64,000 bases of DNA, taken from assembly GCA_023150875.1 (NCBI GenBank), contig JAKLKC010000007.1, positions 104,467 to 168,466 of the forward strand. The letters run 5' to 3'. A program made the translations under genes and the position numbers. How positions within the stretch are numbered: the stretch's first letter is position 1; each line of letters opens with the position of its first letter. This DNA comes from Myxococcota bacterium (GTDB lineage: Bacteria; Myxococcota_A; UBA796; UBA9615; JAKLKC01). The notes beneath the pieces were generated by a model, which saw only the letters and a program-made list of their open reading frames with translations, made no database searches and was not told the origin of the DNA. Positions 34,401 through 43,442 of the stretch are shown piece by piece.

Positions 34401-34806
34401 GGAGATGTGGGGGATCCCCGACGCCCGGGTCTCGGTGTACCGCGAGGGGGCCGACCTGGGCCTGATGGTGGACCTCACCGGTTGGGACCGTGGGACGGTG
34501 AGGGGCCCCGATCCCGTCCCGGACTCGTGGGCCCGCGCCCTGTTCGCCGCGGCGCGCCACGCCCCCCGCGCCGAGCCCGGCCAGGGGATCGTCGTGGCCT
34601 TCGTCACCTTCCCCACCCGCAACGAGTACGGTGACGCCGAGCGCCAGGGCGTCCGTGCCCTGGCCCGGTACCGGATCGACGCCGCCCACGTCGCCACGGT
34701 GGCGGCAGGCGCCGACTCACTCCTGGCCTCCCCCCGACCGGTCCGGCCCCCTTGGCTTCGGGACGACGGCGGAGGCGAGGGGGGGAAGGCCGAAGCCGGC
34801 CGGTGA
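31447..34806 (+). CDS. Multidomain envelope protein: SGNH hydrolase-like + NHL/beta-propeller + degenerate SGNH-like
   Basis: Block I VLLLGDSVLAGTV, block V DHCHLTPDGNRVLAGQLL; NHL-like GDLIVADSGNHVLRRIRP; second module VTGTSMAQIVAG...HGSGTHYLNDRGMDLLARLL. Confidence 0.75.
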   Translation: MRALTHPPPAEHRDPDPPADLPLAGRRALGGLAVAVLVAAWACALLWPAGPAAPGDGPASWLEVDAVLDAAAEDPAGRSVLLLGDSVLAGTVSRDRGVPGWEGQTVPALLDSLSAAGPAVGFHDLSMPALLPGDVHRLVERLDQRDPAGRVELVVELSPRYFSRVYANIADSVSRPFLSDPPPGWASRGLLGGVRRLGSLFAERRGGFGGVHRRISSRVAAAWKGPGAAGSGGEAEPDLALLRLRVRPHFLDLDLGDGNPQVRALDAAVERIRTRGRRALFFVTPLNESFLAEPEERPDLYASAVRIAARVPDSETVRVVHLDGPAFGEDRFLDHCHLTPDGNRVLAGQLLEALGIPSRAALAEADRAFPADPDDGYVVGGISLGHQDGLATQVLFRGAEDAVVLPGGDLIVADSGNHVLRRIRPLRRTAETWVGVPGEAGGRDGPGGGARFHTPSRVASDGRGGVYVIDRGADVLRHVSSEGTVRHVPPYDRPRPGERDLVDVAAAGGTAFVIDARRREVVALPGDGGPLRPVATWADLELVSLDVAEDGFLWLAARNDGLHRLDPRATAGAGVPALGPGSRVAAARPDAPAPWPAALEGIPLEELPLVDPLQVVAAGGEGRILVRDHAGPIPRLWEVRPGTGTARLLDPPGAGGRSLDGGVPLHRDAVAAADPGNDDLYWTASTRSYVTRWSARLQSRSWRVDADPGPAALEGRRGAFRLAVTGTSMAQIVAGSPHQSARRGLAYRLERALGAASLLQGADVEVLDLSRGGQSLVDALARLASLPRGSVDMAVFTLDHRVLRDLAAVDRRTRWDDDGLPLLSLGGAPIPLPPPAGAEGEVGDAREALLRVARGIRTWSDREGVEVVVADLRALDTEDPFGLDAERPGEAAFEEVRREIRAVGIPVIELGEDVAPRLPGAHPIHGSGTHYLNDRGMDLLARLLGARLEGRIAAHRGRPRGEAAARKEGGAVADRPPRDLPGPVTEMWGIPDARVSVYREGADLGLMVDLTGWDRGTVRGPDPVPDSWARALFAAARHAPRAEPGQGIVVAFVTFPTRNEYGDAERQGVRALARYRIDAAHVATVAAGADSLLASPRPVRPPWLRDDGGGEGGKAEAGR

Positions 34807-34817
34807 GGGGCGGCGGG

Positions 34818-35468
34818 TCAGACCCGGGTGGGGGCCCAGCGGGCCACCCGCAGGAACGAGGCGTCGAGGTACTCCCGCTCGATGACCGAGGCCATCTCCT
34901 CGGCGTCGCGGAAGCGGTCGTAGTCGACCCGGATCACCGGCACGGTGCGGGAGATGTCGGCGATGAAGCCCTCGTACTCCCGGTAGAGGGCGGACAGGTA
35001 CTCCAGCGTGATGCCGCCCTCCACCTCGCGCTGGCGCAGGCGGATCCGCTCCATGGAGCGCTCGGGCTTCACGTCCAGGTACACGATCACCCCCGGGCGG
35101 CACATGAAGTTGCTCATGTGGCGGAAGAGCGAGAGGTAGGTGTGGTAGTCCCGCTCCTCCATCAGCCCCAGGTCCACCAGCATCTTGGCGAAGACGGCGT
35201 CCTCGTAGATGGTACGGTCCTGCACGCCGCCGCCGCCCCGCCAGATGATCTCCTGGTGCTGCTGGAAGCGGCGGTTGAGCAGGTAGATCTGGGTGGCGAA
35301 GGAGTAGCGCGCGGTGTCGCGGTAGAAGTCGGCGAGGTACTCGTTGTCGGTGACCGGCTCGAAGTACACGGGCAGGCCCAGGTGCTTGCCCAGGGCCGCC
35401 GCCAGCGTGCTCTTCCCCGCGCCGATCATCCCCGCGATGCCGATGAACAGGTCCTGGAGTCGTTCCAT
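34818..35468 (-). CDS. Deoxynucleoside kinase family protein
   Basis: IGIAGMIGAGKSTLAAAL P-loop, QDRTIYEDAVFAKML, VIVYLDVKPERSMERIRLRQRE. Confidence 0.92.
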   Translation of the reverse strand: MERLQDLFIGIAGMIGAGKSTLAAALGKHLGLPVYFEPVTDNEYLADFYRDTARYSFATQIYLLNRRFQQHQEIIWRGGGGVQDRTIYEDAVFAKMLVDLGLMEERDYHTYLSLFRHMSNFMCRPGVIVYLDVKPERSMERIRLRQREVEGGITLEYLSALYREYEGFIADISRTVPVIRVDYDRFRDAEEMASVIEREYLDASFLRVARWAPTRV

Positions 35469-35569
35469 GGCGCGCTCCCCGGGGCGGCGCAGCGCGGCCG
35501 CCGCGCCCCGTTCTACCACCCCCGCGCGGGGGCGGTCATCCGGGGCGACGCCGCGGCGGGGCGGAAGGA

Positions 35570-35926
35570 TCAGACCTGCTTCGCCATCCTCTCGTCCCGG
35601 CCGTGGACCTCCGCCGGCGGGTGGGTGGCCTCGACGGCGGTGAAGGGCTCCAGGACCACGTACCGGTGGAGGGAGCCCTTGGGGACGACCCAGGAGTCCC
35701 CGGGCTGGAGCAGGACCTTCTGCCCCTCGATGTGCAGCTCGGCCCGCCCGTCCACGACGTAGCCCACGGTCTCGTAGTCCCGCGTCGTCTCGGGCTTGGA
35801 CTCCCCGGGGGGCTCCGACTGCCACAGGCGCATCGACATCGACACGCCCGATGCCAGGTACTTCTGGCCCATCCGCCCCTTGGGGGCCCGGTGGGCGGTG
35901 ACCTTGGTCACGCTGGTGTCACCCAT
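35570..35926 (-). CDS. Cupin domain protein
   Basis: YETVGYVVDGRAELHIEGQKVLLQPGDSWVVPKGSLHRYVVLEPFTAVEATHPP. Confidence 0.88.
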   Translation of the reverse strand: MGDTSVTKVTAHRAPKGRMGQKYLASGVSMSMRLWQSEPPGESKPETTRDYETVGYVVDGRAELHIEGQKVLLQPGDSWVVPKGSLHRYVVLEPFTAVEATHPPAEVHGRDERMAKQV

Positions 35927-35986
35927 GACGTCCTCCCGTCGCCGAGGGGACGCGGTGGGTGCAAGGCGCCGGCCGCGGGGCGGGGA

Positions 35987-36934
35987 TCAGGGGCGCGCCG
36001 AGGCGCCCACCGAGGGCAGGGCCTCCCGCGCGTCCTCCAGGGCGGCGTGGGTCCACACCGTGGCCGCGCCCAGCGCCGCGATCATCCCGAAGTAGAGGCC
36101 GGCGACGGCGAGGCGGCGGGGGAGCGGGGTGTCGTAGTAGGCCCGGAGCTGCTCCCGGGGGGTGTTCCACTCCCGGACCAGGCCCATGCCGGCGAAGAGG
36201 ACGATCAGCAGCATCACCGGGCTGTGGAGCAGGAAGAGGGCGGGCACCAGGAGCGCCACCCCGCCGAGGCGCATCCAGCGGCCGATGGCCGCCACCGTCC
36301 GCCCGCCGTCCAGGGGGTGGACCGGCAGCAGGTTGAACAGGTTCAGGGTGAAGCCGGTGAAGGCCAGGGCCAGCCACAGGTCCGAGCCCGTGCCCCACCA
36401 GAGGCCGAGGCAGGCCAGCGCCCCCAGGGAGCCGGCGATGGGGCCGGCGATCCCCACCTCGGCCTCGGTGAAGGCGTCGGGGGGGTTCCGCTTCATGGCG
36501 ATGAACGCGCCCAGCAGGGGCAGGAAGACCGGCGCCCCCGAGGCGAGGCCGCGGCGCTTCAGCACCAGGGCGTGGCCCATCTCGTGGACGAAGATCAGCC
36601 CCACCAGCCCCGCGGCGAAGACCCAGCCGAACAGGAGCGCGTACACCCACACGCTGGCCGCCATCGAGGCGAAGGTGAGCCCGAACTTCGAGAACTTCAG
36701 CAGCTTCAAGGGGATCAGCAGGAACTTGCCGAACTTGAGCAGCAGAAGGGCGGCGGCCCCGAGCCCGCCGAGGAGGCTCCGACCCGACGGGCCGGGGAAG
36801 GCCCGGGGGCCGGTGGGCTCGGTGGCGCGCCCTCCCCCCCGTCCGGGCTCGGAAGGAGGGTGGAGGTCCCCGGGCGGCCAGGGCCGCGGATCGGGACCAC
36901 CCGGGTGGATGGGAGCGAAGGGGTCGCGTTGCAT
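35987..36934 (-). CDS. Site-2 protease family (M50) membrane metalloprotease
   Basis: IFVHEMGHALVLKRRG and FNLLPVHPLDGGRTV motifs, multiple TM segments. Confidence 0.92.
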   Translation of the reverse strand: MQRDPFAPIHPGGPDPRPWPPGDLHPPSEPGRGGGRATEPTGPRAFPGPSGRSLLGGLGAAALLLLKFGKFLLIPLKLLKFSKFGLTFASMAASVWVYALLFGWVFAAGLVGLIFVHEMGHALVLKRRGLASGAPVFLPLLGAFIAMKRNPPDAFTEAEVGIAGPIAGSLGALACLGLWWGTGSDLWLALAFTGFTLNLFNLLPVHPLDGGRTVAAIGRWMRLGGVALLVPALFLLHSPVMLLIVLFAGMGLVREWNTPREQLRAYYDTPLPRRLAVAGLYFGMIAALGAATVWTHAALEDAREALPSVGASARP

Positions 36935-37011
36935 GGATCGCCACCATGGGCACGGAAGAGGCGGGCGGCAAGCGGGAAGGACTCGCCCCGCCGCCCGGTC
37001 GCGTCGGCCTG

Positions 37012-38868
37012 CTAGGGGCTTGCCCGGTGAGGGCTCGCCGCGCTGCCGCTGGACCCCAGGAGCGCGCGGGTGGCGGGGTCCCGGGCGAACACGAAGTACT
37101 CGAAGCCCGAGGCGTAGGCGTCCTTCCAGGGGATGCTCACGTACCAGAGCCCTCCCACCGGCAACAGGCGGACCTGGCCCGCGGAGCCGGGGTCCGACGT
37201 CGCCCAGTAGCGGCAGAGCACCTCCGCGGGGCCGGCCGCCTCCAGGGACGCCGACACGTTGATGGGCTGGCCCGGGTGGACGGCCCGGATCGGCGCGTGG
37301 CGGAGGGCGGGGGCGACCTCGTCCGGGGGCTCGGGGGGAGCGGCGGGGGCGGCGGCGATGGGCTGGGAGCGGACCTCCGCCGCGGGGGCGCCGGTGCTCC
37401 TCCCGGGGGGAGGAGGCGAGGGGCGGACGCCGGCCGCCCCGCCGGCCCGGTGGAGGACCGGCGGTGGGTCGGTCCCGGCGGCGGGGATCGGGGAGGGGAC
37501 CGGGTCCGGGGTCCGGGGCGGGGCGGCGTCCAACTCGGCGGTCGTCCCCCGTTCCGGGGCGACGGCGGGCGCGGCGGCCGGAGGGGCGGCGGGGGGGTCG
37601 GTGGAGGAGGGGCGGAGGCCCAGCAGCGCGGCCCCCACGACGGCCACGGCGACCCCGGTGGCGCCCAGGAGGACGGGAAAAGCCCGGCCCCCGCGTCCCG
37701 CCGGTCCCGTCCCGGCCGGGGGACCCGTGGGCGCGGGGGGGGGTGGTCCCGACGGCCCGTCCGACGGCCGCCTCGCCCCCAGGGAGGTCGCTGTCGCCAG
37801 CGGGTCCGAGCCCGGCCCTCCCTCCCCCGCCGCCACCATCGACGGCATGGAGCCGACGGGCGCGGGGGTGCTCCGGGGCGTCAGGGCCTCCGGCGGGGTG
37901 GCCGGGGGAGGCGTGCGACGGCGAGGTCCCAGGCGTGCCATGAGGGCGGCGAGGGACTCCCCGGGGAGGTGGCCCCGGACCTCCGCCAGGGCGTCCCGGA
38001 CGCCCGCGGTGGTGGGGAAGCGCGCCGCCGGATCCCGGTCGAGCATCCGGCGGAGGATCGGGAGCAGCGCCGGCGCGGACTCCTCCAGCGGGGCGAGCTT
38101 CGGCTCGATGTCCCCCTGCACCACCTGGAGGAGCACCTGGGTCAGCGTCTCCGCCCGGAACAGCACGTCCCCCGTCAGGGTCTCGTACAGGACGACGCCG
38201 AGGGAGAACTGGTCCGAACGGAAGTCCAGGGGCTGTCCCCGCGCCTGCTCGGGCGACATGTAGTAGGGGGTCCCCATCACGCTGGACGTGCTGGTGGTCT
38301 CGTAGAGGGCCGCCTCCCCCTTCGCGATCCCGAAGTCCAGGACCTTCGCCTGGCCCCGGGCGTCCACCATGACGTTGGCCGGCTTCAGGTCGCGGTGGAT
38401 CAGGCGCAGCGGGGCGCCGTCCTCGTTGGCCAGGGTATGGGCGTAGGCGAGGCCGTCCGCGACCTGGACGAAGAGGTCGCAGGCGGCGGCGGCGGCCAGG
38501 CCCCGTCCCCCCTGGGCGGAGATCAGGTCGCCCAGGGTCCAACCGGCGACGTATTCCATCGCCAGGAAGTAGGTCCCCTCCACCTCGCCGAAGTCCACCA
38601 GGTGGACGAGGTGGGCGTGCTGGAGGAGGGCGCCCAGGTGGGCCTCGTTGATGATGGTCCGGGCCACCCGGGGGTTGCTCCGGGTCAGGTGGGGGTGGAT
38701 CCGCTTGATGGCGACCACCTTCTCGAAGCCGAGGGGCCCCTCCATGACCGCGCGATACACCTCGGCCATGCCCCCCGAGCCGAGCAGTTCCAGCAGGCGA
38801 TAGCGACCGTAGGGGGTGCCGGCCGCCGGGGGGCGGGAGGCGGGCGCTCCGCGGGGCTCGATCTCCAT
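37012..38868 (-). CDS. Serine/threonine protein kinase with TM and periplasmic C-terminal domain
   Basis: YRLLELLGSGGMAEVYRAV, IHRDLKPANVMVDA, LDFGIAKGE, GTPYYMSPEQARGQ; TM VLLGATGVAVAVVGAALLG after a Pro-rich linker. Confidence 0.94.
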   Translation of the reverse strand: MEIEPRGAPASRPPAAGTPYGRYRLLELLGSGGMAEVYRAVMEGPLGFEKVVAIKRIHPHLTRSNPRVARTIINEAHLGALLQHAHLVHLVDFGEVEGTYFLAMEYVAGWTLGDLISAQGGRGLAAAAACDLFVQVADGLAYAHTLANEDGAPLRLIHRDLKPANVMVDARGQAKVLDFGIAKGEAALYETTSTSSVMGTPYYMSPEQARGQPLDFRSDQFSLGVVLYETLTGDVLFRAETLTQVLLQVVQGDIEPKLAPLEESAPALLPILRRMLDRDPAARFPTTAGVRDALAEVRGHLPGESLAALMARLGPRRRTPPPATPPEALTPRSTPAPVGSMPSMVAAGEGGPGSDPLATATSLGARRPSDGPSGPPPPAPTGPPAGTGPAGRGGRAFPVLLGATGVAVAVVGAALLGLRPSSTDPPAAPPAAAPAVAPERGTTAELDAAPPRTPDPVPSPIPAAGTDPPPVLHRAGGAAGVRPSPPPPGRSTGAPAAEVRSQPIAAAPAAPPEPPDEVAPALRHAPIRAVHPGQPINVSASLEAAGPAEVLCRYWATSDPGSAGQVRLLPVGGLWYVSIPWKDAYASGFEYFVFARDPATRALLGSSGSAASPHRASP

Positions 38869-39059
38869 GAATGGCCTCAGACTCGGGTTTCGCATTCCTG
38901 GCCTGCTGCGGTCCGTCCTGGCCGGCCGCGGCGGCGTCGCGGTGCCGGATTTCTTGGTCGATGTGGGTCCACCACACCTCCCGCGAAATCCGGCCCTGCT
39001 CCTTGCCGGGGCTCGGCCAGTCCTGGACCTCGCGACGGCCCGAAAGTGCGTAACACGAG

Positions 39060-39869
39060 TCAGAACTCCAGGTGGAGCGCGGCTCCGTGGGGGCCCACGG
39101 ACCACACCGGCTTCGGCCCCGCCCGACCGGCGATCCGCGCGGCCCGGATCCGCCCCACCACCGCCGTCACGACGCCCGTGGCGAGCAGGGCCCCCCCGAC
39201 CACCGCGGGGGCGATCCCCCGCTGCTGGATCGCGTAGGAATAGTCCCACTCGAGGGGCTCGTGGGCTTCGGCGGCGGCGACCTGCCCCTGGTACCCCGCG
39301 GCGAGGTGCCCCACGCCGATCCCCAAAGCGACCCCCCCGGCCGCCCCCAGCACCCCGCCGACGACGTCGCTCGGGCGTGCCCGGGGCAGGCGCGGCGGCG
39401 CGGCCGAGACCACGGCGGCGGGCTCGACGGCGTGGGGCACCGCCGGGCCGACGGGTGCCGGAGAGGCGGGCGGGGCGGGCGGCTGCCTCCAGGACTCCGC
39501 CAGGCCGAGGGCCTTCTCGATCTCCGGCGCGGCGACGCCGGGCGCCCCCAGCACCCACTCCACCTGTCGGAGGGCCTGGTCCCGGAGCCCCGCCGCGTCC
39601 AGGGCCTCGGCGAGGCGGATGCGGGCCCGGTGGAAGGCGGCGTCCAGCGCCACGGCCCGGCGATAGGCCGCGATGGCGTCGGCCAGCCGCGCCTGGTCCA
39701 TCAGCGCGTTGCCCTCGAAGAACGCCTCCTCGGCGGCGGCGGCGGCCAGGGCGGCGGCCTCGTCCGGGAGGTGGTCCTCCAGGGCCACGGCCGGCGCGCC
39801 CGTCGCGAGGACGAACCCGGCGACCAGCAAGGGACCGAGCCGGGGGACGGGAGGAGTGGGACGGTGCAT
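39060..39869 (-). CDS. Exported TPR-like protein with two C-terminal hydrophobic segments
   Basis: Signal peptide, TPR-like AFFEGNALMDQARLADAIAAYRRAVALDAAFHRARIRLAEAL. Confidence 0.72.
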   Translation of the reverse strand: MHRPTPPVPRLGPLLVAGFVLATGAPAVALEDHLPDEAAALAAAAAEEAFFEGNALMDQARLADAIAAYRRAVALDAAFHRARIRLAEALDAAGLRDQALRQVEWVLGAPGVAAPEIEKALGLAESWRQPPAPPASPAPVGPAVPHAVEPAAVVSAAPPRLPRARPSDVVGGVLGAAGGVALGIGVGHLAAGYQGQVAAAEAHEPLEWDYSYAIQQRGIAPAVVGGALLATGVVTAVVGRIRAARIAGRAGPKPVWSVGPHGAALHLEF

Positions 39870-40195
39870 GGGCCATGTCCAGGGGCGGCGCGCGCCCCGA
39901 TTCGCCACCGGAGAGGACTCGGCCGCCCCTTCGGACCCTCCCGGGGGGCGATGTCCCGCGGTCCCCGGCGGGAGCTTGCGATCGCGGCGCGTGGTCCCCC
40001 CGGGAGGGCCGCCTCGGCCGGACCTGGGGAATATACCCGCGGAGGTGGCCTCTTCGCGGAGGTTGGCTCGCCCCCCGGGGGCGGGGCTGCCCCGCGATCG
40101 GCACCGGGCGCCGGCCGGCGGGGTTGCGGCTAGACTGTGCCGCCGGCGCGCCGCGTGCCCCAGGGGGGGCGAGCGGCGGCGCCTCGGGGAACACC

Positions 40196-40633
40196 ATGCG
40201 CCGCGCGTCCCTCGCCCTCCCGCTGCTGCTCCTCCCCCTCCTCGGCTGCGAGGTGGAGCGCCCCGTCGCCTACCCGGGGATCCGGATCATCTACCCCGAG
40301 GCGGGCGAAGCCCCGGTGGTGACCCTGGATGAGGAGATCTGCGCCCCCGAGACCCCCTACCGCATCGACGTCGCCGTCGATGTGGACGACTTCACGCTGG
40401 TGCCCGCCGGAGGAGAGGTCCAGCCCGACGAGGGCCACTGGCACCTGCTGGTGGAGGGGAGGACGGGCTACCTCTCGTCCTCGGACCCGGTCGCCCACTT
40501 GTGCCTCGACAGCCTGCCCATCGGTACGGGCACCGTCCTGGTGTTGACGGCGGACCTCCGGGACGCGGCCCACAACGCCATGACCGAGTGCGACCCGTGC
40601 AGCTCCACCGTGGAGATCCCCCTGGGCGACTGA
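40196..40633 (+). CDS. Small lipoprotein of unknown function
   Basis: MRRASLALPLLLLPLLGC lipobox, then a compact ~125 aa beta-rich-looking sequence. Confidence 0.7.
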   Translation: MRRASLALPLLLLPLLGCEVERPVAYPGIRIIYPEAGEAPVVTLDEEICAPETPYRIDVAVDVDDFTLVPAGGEVQPDEGHWHLLVEGRTGYLSSSDPVAHLCLDSLPIGTGTVLVLTADLRDAAHNAMTECDPCSSTVEIPLGD

Positions 40634-40687
40634 GCGGCCTCCCCCGCGCACGAGGCGTGGCGAGGGAGGCCGCGGTGACCGCGGGAC

Positions 40688-41329
40688 TCAGCGCCTCGGC
40701 GGAGGCTCGCCGAGCTGCCCGCGCAGGGCGCCGTCGGGGTAGGGCTTGTTGTGGACGTTCACGTAGTAGCCCTTGGGCTTCTCCAGGATCTCCCGGATCA
40801 CGCCCCGATCGGCGCGCACGCACTCCTGGATGTGCCAGTCCCCGTCGCGCCCGTCGTGGGGCGGGGCCCAGGCGGCGTCCCCGTCGCCGTCGTGGGGCCG
40901 GCGACGGTCGACGCACGCGGGGACGCGGCCGCGGCCCATGTCGTAGCCGCCGCCGACGTACCCGTCCTCGAGTCCGTCCGCCGCCGGGTAGGGACCGTCG
41001 GCCTCGTTGTCGCACAGGGTCACCACCACCGGGCCCGCCTCGCCCTGGCGGCCGAGGTGGATGTGGGCCTGGGTGGGCGCGGCGATGTCGAAGGCGCGGA
41101 TCTCGTAGCAGATCAGGCCCTTGTCGGGCAGGAAGTTCAGGAAGGCGGCGCCGGAGCCGTCCCGGTCCCCGGGGCCGGGGACCTCCGCCGCGCCGGACAG
41201 CTTGGTGGCGAGGCTCTGGATCCGCAGCTCGGGGTAGCCCTCGGCGAGGGCCTGGGTGGTCCAGGCGAAGGCGCCCAGCGCGGTCACGGCGAGGGCCGCG
41301 GTCGCGCCCTTGACGATGAAGCGGTGCAT
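40688..41329 (-). CDS. CHRD domain-containing secreted protein
   Basis: LSGAAEVPGPGDRDGSGAAFLNFLPDKGLICYEIRAFDIAAPTQAHIHLGRQGEAGPVVV...GYYVNVHNKPYPDGALRGQL. Confidence 0.88.
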   Translation of the reverse strand: MHRFIVKGATAALAVTALGAFAWTTQALAEGYPELRIQSLATKLSGAAEVPGPGDRDGSGAAFLNFLPDKGLICYEIRAFDIAAPTQAHIHLGRQGEAGPVVVTLCDNEADGPYPAADGLEDGYVGGGYDMGRGRVPACVDRRRPHDGDGDAAWAPPHDGRDGDWHIQECVRADRGVIREILEKPKGYYVNVHNKPYPDGALRGQLGEPPPRR

Positions 41330-41672
41330 GTCTCCCCTCCGGTGTTGGGGGAGGACGGGCGTCGTCACCCCACCCCTCCCCGGGGCAGTCCTCCGCGCCG
41401 CCGCCCCACCGACATCGGGGGGCGGAGACGCGATCTCGCCGCGCCGTCCGTGACGCGGGGGGCCGACCCCACCCCGGGGCCGCCCCTCGGACTGCCTGCT
41501 TGTGCCAACCTGTAGCACTGCCCCCGGGGGGTGGCAACGAGGCGCCGGGAGGGGCGGCCGGACCCGTCCGTAGGGGACGGGTGGGGGAAGATCGTGGGGG
41601 GGGGGGTGACGCTGGGAAGTGTGGCTGCGCTCGGGGCGTCCACCCCGCTGGACCTGGCCCCAGCCCGGAGGG

Positions 41673-43442
41673 TCACCGGAGACGGCGGCGAGTGGCCGTG
41701 GCGGCGAGGACGGCGAGCCCGAGGAACAGGGCCGTGGGTCGGGGGGAGGAGGGCGTGGAGGCGCAGCCGCAGCCGCCGCCGCCGCCGCCGCCCGTGGGCG
41801 CGGAGTCGTCGTCCGAGGGGGACGTGTCGTCGTCCGCCGCGGCATCGTCGTCGGTCGGGGTGGTGTCGTCGTCCAGGGAGGTGGTGTCGTCGTCAGGAGG
41901 CGCGGTGTCGTCGTCCGGCGCCGTGTCGTCATCGGGTGAGGAATCATCGTCCGAGGCGGAGTCGTCGTCCGAGGCGTAGTCGTCGTCGGACGCGGTGTCG
42001 TCGTCCGGCGCCGTGTCGTCGTCCCCGCCTCCTTCGGCATCCACCACGCCGTCGCAGTCGTCGTCCCAGCCGTTGCCCATGACCTCGACGGCGCCGGGGT
42101 GGATGGTCTCCAGGCGGTCGGAGCAGTCACCGGCGTCCTCGGTCCACCCGTCGCCGTCGTCGTCGCCGGCGGAGGTGTCCTCGTCCACCAGGCCGTCGCA
42201 GTCGTCGTCCAAACCGTTCACCTGCTCCTGGATGAACTCCCGGACGGTGGGGTCCCCGTCGTCGCAGTCCCCCGACAGGGGCCCCAGGCCGTCCCCGTCG
42301 AGGTCCGCCCCCGGCCCGCCATAGGCGCCGACGTCCGACACGCTCCCGTCGGCGTCCAGGATGGACGGGTCACCCGCGTCTATCAGCGGCGAGCCCGCTT
42401 GGAGGTGCAGGTCGTCGTTCGTCCAGTCCCCGTCGTCCGTGAACGCGACGAACAGCGGGTCCACGTCGTAATTGACCACGCCCAGGAGGGGAGTCTCGTA
42501 GGGGCCGTAATCGTACGTGCAGTAGTTGCAGTTCGGGTTCCCGTAGGCGTCGTTATGGTGGATGTACGTCGTCGCCCACTCGTCACGGTCGAAGACCATG
42601 ATCCCGGACACCCGGTTGAAGGCGACGAGGTTGTTGATGAAGGGCGTGGTCTCGTATGGCCCTCCGTCGGTGAGGATGGTCGCCCCGCTCTCGCCGCTCA
42701 CGCCGTTGGCGACGAAGGTGTTGTTGTACACGTCGCCCCCGAAGCTCCAGGGCCAGATCTCCATGGCCCACCCGGGCTCGGGATCGCCATCGACGTGTTC
42801 GCTGAGGTACTTGGTCCCCTCGATGACGCAGTTCGCCATCACCCCACCGGCGCTCCCGAACATCCACTGCGACGTCGAGTCCCGGATCCAGGAGTTCCGG
42901 ATCTCGCCACCCTCGAAGTACAGGGGTTGGTCCCTGAAGTCCCCAGAGATCTCGACGCCGGCGACGAGAGCGCCGAAGGAGGCGTAAATACCTCTGCCGT
43001 TGGCGGGCGACCCGACGCAGCGACTCAGGAGGAGTCGGCCGACTACGGCGGCGCATGCGACGCCACCATCGGGCGCCTCCTGGGGAAGCAGGGTGACACC
43101 AGCGAGAGTGCCGCCGGTGTCGATCCCCACGACCCACTCGGCACCGTCCACTCCGTAGGCAGTGACTTCGACCGAAGCGGGCTGGTCGGGCTCACCGATG
43201 ATGGCGATTCCCGAGGGGATGTACCCTGGGTCCATTCCGGAGACCGAGTGGGTGCCCCTCGCCAGGCGGATGGTATCTCCGGACACGGCGACGGCGAGGG
43301 CCTCCTCGAGGGTGAGGAAGTGGGCTGGGGCCCCGGAGGGGTCCACCCACCATGTGCGGGCCTGGGCCGAAGGCGCGACCAAAGGAGTTGCGGCCGCCAG
43401 CAACATGCCGATCTGAGCAGCGATCCGCGGGTTACGGCACAT
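41673..43442 (-). CDS. Secreted parallel-beta-helix-like protein with MopE-type metal-binding motifs, Asp-rich repeats and MYXO-CTERM-like tail
   Basis: DDCDGLVDEDT and DDCDGVVDAEGG motifs; DDDT/DDDS repeats; C-term GGGGGGGCGCASTPSSPRPTALFLGLAVLAATATRRRLR. Confidence 0.8.
   Translation of the reverse strand: MCRNPRIAAQIGMLLAAATPLVAPSAQARTWWVDPSGAPAHFLTLEEALAVAVSGDTIRLARGTHSVSGMDPGYIPSGIAIIGEPDQPASVEVTAYGVDGAEWVVGIDTGGTLAGVTLLPQEAPDGGVACAAVVGRLLLSRCVGSPANGRGIYASFGALVAGVEISGDFRDQPLYFEGGEIRNSWIRDSTSQWMFGSAGGVMANCVIEGTKYLSEHVDGDPEPGWAMEIWPWSFGGDVYNNTFVANGVSGESGATILTDGGPYETTPFINNLVAFNRVSGIMVFDRDEWATTYIHHNDAYGNPNCNYCTYDYGPYETPLLGVVNYDVDPLFVAFTDDGDWTNDDLHLQAGSPLIDAGDPSILDADGSVSDVGAYGGPGADLDGDGLGPLSGDCDDGDPTVREFIQEQVNGLDDDCDGLVDEDTSAGDDDGDGWTEDAGDCSDRLETIHPGAVEVMGNGWDDDCDGVVDAEGGGDDDTAPDDDTASDDDYASDDDSASDDDSSPDDDTAPDDDTAPPDDDTTSLDDDTTPTDDDAAADDDTSPSDDDSAPTGGGGGGGCGCASTPSSPRPTALFLGLAVLAATATRRRLR

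Noticed and set aside
41811-42040. Dense gtcgtcgtc repeats looking like a CRISPR or microsatellite array (also 20161-20370, 50680-50790)
   Set aside because: In frame with coding sequence and encode DDDT/DDDS linkers; no spacer-repeat regularity and no cas genes.
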